From Nitrospira sp. (GTDB lineage: Bacteria > Nitrospirota > Nitrospiria > Nitrospirales > UBA8639), in NCBI GenBank assembly GCA_028819435.1, contig JAPPLK010000089.1:1-64000 (forward strand): a stretch of 64,000 nucleotides of DNA, read 5' to 3'. Every line of letters starts with the position of its first letter. Positions within the stretch are counted from its first letter, which is position 1. Under the pieces are notes generated by a model. That model saw nothing but the letters and a program-made list of their open reading frames with translations, ran no database searches and was not told where the DNA came from. Positions 58,401-64,000 of the stretch are shown one piece after another. Both the position numbers and the translations under genes were made by a program.

Positions 58401-60001
58401 TCGCCAGGTCCGACCTGGAACCACTACGCGTCGGCGACGACGACCTGAAGGCACGCCTCCGCACATACCTGAAAAGCAGCGTCAAGCTCGTGCTCTGCCA
58501 GGATGACTTCAACGGCGAGGAAAAAGCCAACCTAGCATCGTCGATTGCACAGGTCGGAAAACCCGAAGATATGGTCGACCTAGTGCAACTCATCCGCGCC
58601 GACATCGAGAGGATGCACCGAGGCCGGGATGCGCGAGCGGCCGGCGACCGTGGACCCCGCGCCAATGGCGGCATCATGAGCTACGCCGGATGGCATATCG
58701 CCGCCGTCATGCACCTCGATCCGGCCAGCGCCGAGCGGGTGCTTATTGACCTGCTTCCCGAGCCGGAATACTTCTCCGACGTCGCGGTCGCCATGGCGTG
58801 CGATTTCTTGCCAAAATCGGAACGTTCCTTCGTTCGGAATCTACGATACGATTTGATGTGGGCCGCGCGCGACGACCGCTCCCCCCCGCCTGACGACGAC
58901 CAGCGGCGCACACGATTCGTCGCTGCACTCAATGCCGAGATCAAGCGCCTGCGAGAGCAGAACCAAGACGGGAAACCCGACGCCAGGCCTAAAGCGTGCG
59001 CAACGGCACTTGCCACAATCGACGGCCGCGGGTCGGCGGCAGCGGTGCTCGACGTAATTGCCATTCCCGCACAGTGCGAATACATCTGTCTCGACGCTGC
59101 TGAGCGTCTGTTGATGGCGGGTGTCATATTGCCCACGACCACCACATTCGCTCTGGTCGATTCCATCTTCGAGCGGACAGACGAGCGGATGCAGGATTCA
59201 GACAGATACCTTCTCCCCCGCGTCCTTGCACTCTGCCCCTTCGTTGACGACCCGGCGGCAGGGATCGCCAAGATGCGCGACGTACTCCGCAAGCGGCGGT
59301 TCTGGGGTTACGAACTGCGCGAACTGATCACCGCCCTCGGCGAGAGCCGATCGGATGCCGCCATTGACCTTCTGTACGAACTTGCCTCCGACGCGCAGAC
59401 GTTCGAACAATGCGCGGACAATGTCATCAACGCCGTCGCCATGCTCGATACGCCGCGTGCACGCGAACTGCTCCTGAGTTTTGTCGATCCGGACATAAGG
59501 ACCATCGCGCTGACGCACCGTTCTCACCGCATGGACGTGGTGATCGCGCGGCTCGGGGAACTCGCCCAGCGCAAGCCGGAAACTGCCGGGCGGTTGCAGA
59601 AATTGTGCGAACGCGATCTGCCGGAGATCAATCGGCATGTCCTCTCGAAAGTTATGGGCTGGTTCGGAACGCCCGAGGCCCTGATCGCCAATCTGAACCT
59701 GATCGATGACGCTAAACCCTCGGCGATTCCACGAGGCGTCTGGGACCAACTGAAAAGCGCTTTCGTCGAGCGACAACCCTACGGGCAAAATTCCAACACC
59801 TTTACGTTACACGCGCGAGCCTCAAACGAGTTACGCGCCCGGTTGTTCAGGATGGCACTCGAGGATAGTAAACGGCGAAAATCCGCTTTCATGCTTCTCG
59901 GACAAATCGAAGTATGGCGCCTTGAGCATGGCAGGCCGACGGACGAACCCCGTCACCCCAATCTCGCATCCGGTCAGTCTTGGCCGCCCATGGAGTTCTG
60001 A
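55496..60001 (+). CDS. NACHT-type STAND NTPase with N-terminal nuclease-like domain and HEAT-like C-terminus
   Basis: Walker A 'VLEGPAGRGKTTTLIQLAQRA', Walker B-like 'PFLFLLNGWNEI'; N-terminal 'KKDFGLDAYVPG...GLAASITATQEKVFGDAKKAKENFPDLKTLLFVTP' restriction-endonuclease-like; long helical repeat C-terminus. Confidence 0.75.
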   Translation: MAILRIDIERALDELISQEEWLRFQRLAVILGRQRWPKLIAHQPKKDFGLDAYVPGSETPEKVGKGLAASITATQEKVFGDAKKAKENFPDLKTLLFVTPAIVGNSKRRKWGEAIKRDYDLELLIIEREDVISLMMMPENARLYKNFLHLNIDVEPEVAVLIDRTRHAADAVTQAWARKTKGHPLIDLTAVQLDLNGAESADVLSLAQIDQALSQSGRIVLEGPAGRGKTTTLIQLAQRACNASTPLIVGLPLWIRSRQSILEYIACMPVFQAEGLTSADLARVQQTEPFLFLLNGWNEITESSSVQANDALRELERDFPSAGILVATRTHHLTPPLPGALRLRLLPLGRGQRAAYLADRLGANGADLRALVETDPSLDGLTRTPFILSEVASLFEAGTEIPSTKFGVLAQVLRLHEQRDEHRNSLQAAPIFGQQMAYLKALANKMTRLGAVALSEADARAVVTAVAGELVDRGQIERAGAPEVIATLTAHHVLERIEYPETVFQFDHQQLQEYCAALDVRAPLLDLRDDDCDAIDRFTADYVNDSAWAEPLLMIAETLAEQTANAGTDRRNIHAGKKLVDMALMVDLVFAGELAQLCGPTVWNEVRAAVGERFRATHALPDGNYQQYAIAAMLASGADDFHDIILPLLSGQDRQTRLRTYRLWPDIQLSSLGSNWREHVRGWNEEARADFVSELLYHRVDGEIASFAVEDNSVAVKKAAVSGLMWTGSDDALTRVLESMDARTFEEVARKNPDDMPPALRPSAIAAMWRFIERTTDHPARLRTALHLIELGEPGLDDVLKDAIAALTGGDMQNLDSHYILPALKYLHKSDPAWTSEWVVTQIAEGVHYGYEEWLPFATVIPDDLVETYLYRLETEDLKPSHLEGMLALIATRADAGLATRLFKKIRELRCRVDADPSQQHKFEWRVMRQLKAVFHRLPGDLAAAGVLSSVKVGDPLDIKVAVDLFSRVARSDLEPLRVGDDDLKARLRTYLKSSVKLVLCQDDFNGEEKANLASSIAQVGKPEDMVDLVQLIRADIERMHRGRDARAAGDRGPRANGGIMSYAGWHIAAVMHLDPASAERVLIDLLPEPEYFSDVAVAMACDFLPKSERSFVRNLRYDLMWAARDDRSPPPDDDQRRTRFVAALNAEIKRLREQNQDGKPDARPKACATALATIDGRGSAAAVLDVIAIPAQCEYICLDAAERLLMAGVILPTTTTFALVDSIFERTDERMQDSDRYLLPRVLALCPFVDDPAAGIAKMRDVLRKRRFWGYELRELITALGESRSDAAIDLLYELASDAQTFEQCADNVINAVAMLDTPRARELLLSFVDPDIRTIALTHRSHRMDVVIARLGELAQRKPETAGRLQKLCERDLPEINRHVLSKVMGWFGTPEALIANLNLIDDAKPSAIPRGVWDQLKSAFVERQPYGQNSNTFTLHARASNELRARLFRMALEDSKRRKSAFMLLGQIEVWRLEHGRPTDEPRHPNLASGQSWPPMEF

Positions 60002-60265
60002 CTTTCCTCCTTGACATAATGGGACAGTTACGCCCTTCGCTCACATCTCAGTAACGGATCCGCTCCGTCCGGCATCAGAAACTTTGTCGACTTGGAGCTT
60101 GTCCTTTCCAGTGATGATGTGTATGCGGCTGGAGTTCTATTTGTGGTAGCGGGGTGACTGGCCCACGTCCCCCGCGTCCAGCTAGCCGAAATCACCTACA
60201 TGCCCGCCTAGACGGGGTTTGTGAATCTGGGGCTCGCCCCCGAGCGGCGCTGAGGGAGAGCGTGC

Positions 60266-60295
60266 GGAGAACGTTTCTCTAGAGAAACATTCTCC
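60266..60295. repeat. 30-bp palindrome GGAGAACGTTTCTCTAGAGAAACATTCTCC
   Basis: Self-complementary except for one pair (G.T). Confidence 0.6.
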
Positions 60296-61538
60296 GACAG
60301 AACCTGACGCGGATGGCGTTCACTTGATCGGGCTGGCGCACTTGACGGATCTGGACGACGACGCGTCGTCGTTGGGTCTCGGCGATGAGGGGTTCCATGA
60401 TCATGAGTGATCAGGATTGGGCGATCCGGGTCCCAGGGGGCAGCGATGTAGGCGCAGGCATTAGTCGGCCTCGTTGTCTTTCATGATGGACCTGGAATGT
60501 GATGGAACGCTATGAGACTGTCTCGTGGCTTCTCTCCGACAAGCTGGCACTGGCCACACCAGGGAGGGAAGACAAGGGAATGAGGACCAATTAGCAGCGA
60601 TATGTCGAAACGCTGATTGCCGAGGAAGAACCCCTCTCCTCCCTCAATCTCACCCGTCGATCGGACTACACGAGATATCAAACGCATGGCGAGGAAGGCT
60701 TGGGAATCATGAGGATCGTGGCCTTCTGATGTTGGAACAACGCAGGACCAAGCGGCTGGCTCTTTGCTTGGAAGAAAGGGACCGTCAGGTGCACGGACCA
60801 GGCGTGGAGGTGCAGCAGCGACGCCAGGTTCATGTGATACGCGTGTCATCATGACCGGTGAGCGCATGACACCATGTCGCGAACAAGGAACTCATCACGC
60901 GCGCGTCTCATGCTCGCCACCCCGATGAAGGCCCTCGGTCATCGGACTGTGCTGGGTGTCACGAGCAGTCGCCCAACCTCGTGTTCTCAGGCCCCACACA
61001 AAGACAAGACCCTCTCGAAGGACCACAGCGGGCAACAGGCCCGACCACGAAAGAAGGCCGAGTACGCGACAAGCTGGTCGCATCACGTGGAGGAGGCGAG
61101 GCCGCGTCCCCCCGCCTCCACAACGAAAGGCCTCTCAAGCTGTGATCGGCCGCTGTGGGACCCGCCCGGCAAGAAGGCACGGTTTTCCGCGTCACGGGGA
61201 ACACCCTCCGCGATCCTCGAGTCACATCCTCAAGATGCAACCGGTCACCCTCCGGTTCGCTAGGAGGGGTCACTCCGACCAAGGTGTGAATGACCGCCGT
61301 CGTCCATTGAACCCATCGCCCTCCGTGAACTTGCCCCACCCGTTCCGTGTCTCGCCCCCTTCGAACGTCCCCAAAATACCGCGCAGTTTCTCAGGGAAAC
61401 TGGTTGGTTAAATCCTTCAAAGCGCGGTCGCCTTACGGGGCGCCAGGACAGGGCCACCTCACTCGCCATGTTCGCTGCCCCGTCCTGGTTCTCGCCCCGT
61501 GGCCGGGGTCGTGTCTCGCGCATTCTACCGCCCACTCT

Positions 61539-61572
61539 ACCCCTGACACGACCCATGTCGCGTGTCAGGGGT
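61539..61572. repeat. Perfect 12-bp hairpin ACCCCTGACACG...CGTGTCAGGGGT
   Basis: Arms 61539-61550 and 61561-61572, followed by palindrome ATTCACCGGTGAAT (61575-61588). Confidence 0.65.
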
Positions 61573-61655
61573 GAATTCACCGGTGAATGCGGCGGTACAT
61601 TGACCGGCTCCAACGTGTCGCCGGTCGCGGGACCGGCCCGGGTCCGGTCAGGGCC

Positions 61656-61952
61656 GGGCGCCGGGAGCGCCGGCACCCGGCAGAGGCTCCGCCTCTTTGC
61701 CCAACGCGCCGCTGGACGCGGCTTTTTGGCCAATTCACCGTCGGGACCTGGGAGCGCCAGGTCCCGACCAGGGGCGCCGCCCCTCTGGCACCACACCCCC
61801 CGCTGGACGCGGGGGAAGTGGGCCATTCACCCCGCTGCGCGGTCCCGGCTGTTGCGAGGGGTCGCCAGCCGTGACCAACCCCCGGAGAGGTTGCGCTACG
61901 CTCCACCTCCCGCCGCTGGACGCGGCTTGAGTTCCAGGGGTTGGTCACGGCT
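61656..61952. ncRNA. Candidate structured element: repeated hairpin cassettes (stem-variable, loop-conserved)
   Basis: Hairpins with loop GAGCG (61657 and 61741), loop TGGAC (61708-61722, 61799-61813, 61912-61926) and the recurrent ATTCACC boundary; 16-bp inverted repeat 61867-61882/61937-61952. Confidence 0.45.
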
Positions 61953-62852
61953 CGCTCCGGCTGCACACGTTGGCGCTCAGTTTCCCGCATTTTGGGGGCG
62001 CGTTATTGCACTTTTTTGACGTGTGTGCGCGAGCCGGGACCGCGCAGCAGCCCAACCCGTGAGGCGTCGCTGGGGCTCGGCCTCCCGTCGCCTCCGCCTA
62101 GGGGCCGAGTCGTTGGTCTTCCGGTCGCCCGTCACCTCGTCTGGGGCCGATGGTGTCGGGCTCGTTCACGTCGCATCTGTCGATCCACGTGAACCGCACC
62201 GGCGGCCGGTTCGCTGGGGCTCACCGGACCGCCTGCCTCGATTTGGGCATCGAGTCTGCGCCGCGGGCCAGGTTGGCGAGAACGACCTGGATCGTCGCCG
62301 TCAACAATCGGGGATCCTTCACAGAAGTCAGAAACTCGCTGACCCCGTGGCCTAGTTTTTGGGGGAGGACTACTCGTATGGAAGCCCTCCCATCGCTCCA
62401 GGGACCACGAACTACTCTTCCGACGGTTCAGCAACTTAGCAATAAGGATCCAAACGACGGACCCAAGCGAGAAGTCTTATCTGATATGGATTCGAGACCG
62501 TCTTCTGATCGAAGCAGATGAGTCGCCCGTTTATTGTGCGCTGGAAGCGGATTGTGATAATGAAGTCAGGCGTGCGTGGGGACGAGACAAGGACGTGGTT
62601 CACATCGGATTCTGGTACCGACTGACGATGAATCTCTTACGACACGCTGAAACGGAATTCAAAACCGTTGCCTCTGCTTCCTGATCGCTTCATTCAGTTC
62701 CCAGCCTCACACTCTTAACTCTCATTCCCGTTGTAAAGTAAATTTTTCACCGAAAACGGTTGACTTTCGTTCGATCGTGATTATCTTGTCAGTCGAGTCG
62801 TCCCATGACCGTTACGCGCCCTTCACCTAAACTATCGAGAGGAGGATGTCGA

Positions 62853-63083
62853 ATGCCAAATCCGAAGAATTTCTGGACTCAGCAACGTCAGGACGGGAAG
62901 TGGGAATCGAAACGGGAAGGGGCTGACCGCCCTTCCAAGGTGACCGACACGCAAGCCGAGGCGTGGAAATACTCCAAGGAACAAGCCAAAGATGAGAGAG
63001 GCGAAGCCTACCTCAAAGGACGGGATGGACTGATCCGCGAGCGAAACACGTATGGCAAGGACCCGCGGTCAATTCCAGGATAG
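62853..63083 (+). CDS. DUF2188-like small protein
   Basis: 'DGKWESKREGADRPSKVTDTQAEAWKYSKEQAKDERGEAYLKGRDGLIRERNTYGKDP' with GAGGAGG SD before MPNPKNF. Confidence 0.75.
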   Translation: MPNPKNFWTQQRQDGKWESKREGADRPSKVTDTQAEAWKYSKEQAKDERGEAYLKGRDGLIRERNTYGKDPRSIPG

Positions 63084-63223
63084 AATCGGCGGGCGGAAGA
63101 GGGCTCCTGGTTCTCCTGCCATCCCTCTTCCGCTCCCTTCTGGGCCATGCCGGGGAAGCGACTCACATATAAGGATTGACGGGAAATTAAAACCCGCGTT
63201 GTTAGTTGAGAGGAGGATTTACA

Positions 63224-63499
63224 ATGAGTCAATCGTTCGCCATTCAAAGAGGTTTTTATAGAATTGTCTCCATCTCCTACGAACAGATGGCATGTAAAGG
63301 CTTCCAGTCAGGCCAAGTGGCGATCACAGGCCTTTCGTGTATCGTTGAACATGCCCTTGATGAACACGGACCTCGGACCCAAAAACATTTGACGCTTGGC
63401 CCGATCCCGTTCGTGTATTACTGGGAGGAGGCGGTAAATGACGAAGTCCGTTGGAGACTATCGGATCGGCTCGATCAAGAACAGGGGGTACGGAATTGA
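63224..63499 (+). CDS. Small hypothetical protein
   Basis: GAGAGGAGGATTTACAATG start context; 91 aa. Confidence 0.5.
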   Translation: MSQSFAIQRGFYRIVSISYEQMACKGFQSGQVAITGLSCIVEHALDEHGPRTQKHLTLGPIPFVYYWEEAVNDEVRWRLSDRLDQEQGVRN

Positions 63500-63668
63500 C
63501 CGCGAAGGGGTAACGCGGTAGGATACTCACCGTCGCTTGGGATCGTCTGTGTCTCCGCCAGGGTCTACCGACGATCCCGGATGACATTTTGAAAAATGCC
63601 TCTCAAGAGGAGGCTTTCGTGCGTCCTAACAAAAACCTAATGGCCGGGCAGCCAGGAAGGAGTTCGTC

Positions 63669-63854
63669 ATGGACTTTCGCCATTATGAGGAAACCTGTGC
63701 CGACTGTCAACTTGTTAATGATTTGAAAAAAGTGTTTGACGTTCTATCTGGTCTGCATCTAGGGGTCCCGCATTGGTTCTTCTATGACGACGATGCCTTC
63801 GTTGGCTGGATGCCCCAATGCCGAATTTTACAAGTTTTAAGACAACAAGCATGA
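63669..63854 (+). CDS. Small hypothetical protein
   Basis: AAGGAG SD, 61 aa MDFRHYEETCADCQLVND... Confidence 0.4.
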   Translation: MDFRHYEETCADCQLVNDLKKVFDVLSGLHLGVPHWFFYDDDAFVGWMPQCRILQVLRQQA

Positions 63855-63856
63855 GG

Positions 63857-64000
63857 CTAGCGGGGGTGGCGTTTCCGCCACTCCTCCGGCATGATAAACG
63901 CACCTACCCAAATGCCCCGTTTCTCCTCTCGCGCCTCTTCTTCTTCCGGTATGTACGCCTTGGAATGCTTGCGATATGCCACGGCATAGCCATTCACCAC
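63857..64000 (-). CDS. C-terminus of a thermonuclease (SNase-like) family protein, runs off the window
   Basis: Minus-strand frame reads VVNGYAVAYRKHSKAYIPEEEEAREEKRGIWVGAFIMPEEWRKRHPR*, the SNase C-terminal pattern; absent from the ORF track because the start lies outside. Confidence 0.75.
   Translation of the reverse strand: MVNGYAVAYRKHSKAYIPEEEEAREEKRGIWVGAFIMPEEWRKRHPR

Noticed and set aside
61260-61826. 188-aa ORF in the GC-rich tract
   Set aside because: Composition and overlap with hairpin repeats suggest a chance ORF.
61656-61952. CRISPR array
   Set aside because: Units are hairpin cassettes with variable stems and no constant repeat/unique spacer pattern; no cas genes.
60002-62800. 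Retron or DGR
   Set aside because: No reverse transcriptase ORF visible in the window.

Overview
The window looks like a mostly chromosomal segment from a Nitrospira-like bacterium. That taxonomic call is an inference from a complex I operon with two NuoM-like subunits plus the overall gene mix. Left end (0-6 kb) is an accessory/defence area: a DUF3800 protein, a restriction-modification module (RHH protein, NPPF methyltransferase, convergent PLD-family nuclease) and a HEPN-like protein. From 6.2 to 20.2 kb, minus strand, lies a complex I operon nuoABCDGIJKLMMN; nuoE, nuoF and nuoH are missing locally and a palindromic MITE-like element sits between nuoD and nuoG. From 20.7 to 31.2 kb are a 2OG-Fe(II) oxygenase-like protein, priA carrying an in-frame palindromic repeat, a second R-M module with the same architecture as the first, and a DegP/Q protease. 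From 31.3 to 36.4 kb are a LysR/NhaR-like regulator and a type-I-secretion-like set: an HlyD gene broken by an amber codon, a TolC-like protein, and an ABC membrane domain with no NBD. From 36.5 to 47.7 kb is an inorganic-carbon/ion cluster: DabB-like, an extra membrane protein, DabA (DUF2309), a PII-like protein, SulP and NhaD. From 47.8 to 52 kb are a c-type-haem DUF3365 protein and a sigma54 two-component pair. From 52.5 to 55.3 kb is an MSHA remnant (mshN/mshM/mshL-like), with mshL 5'-truncated beside a 1501-aa NACHT-type NTPase with a nuclease-like N-terminus. From 60.0 to 62.8 kb is a GC-rich gene-poor tract with repeated stem-variable, loop-conserved hairpin cassettes, followed by small ORFs and a thermonuclease fragment at the right edge. 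All family calls come from reading motifs by eye; no searches were run.
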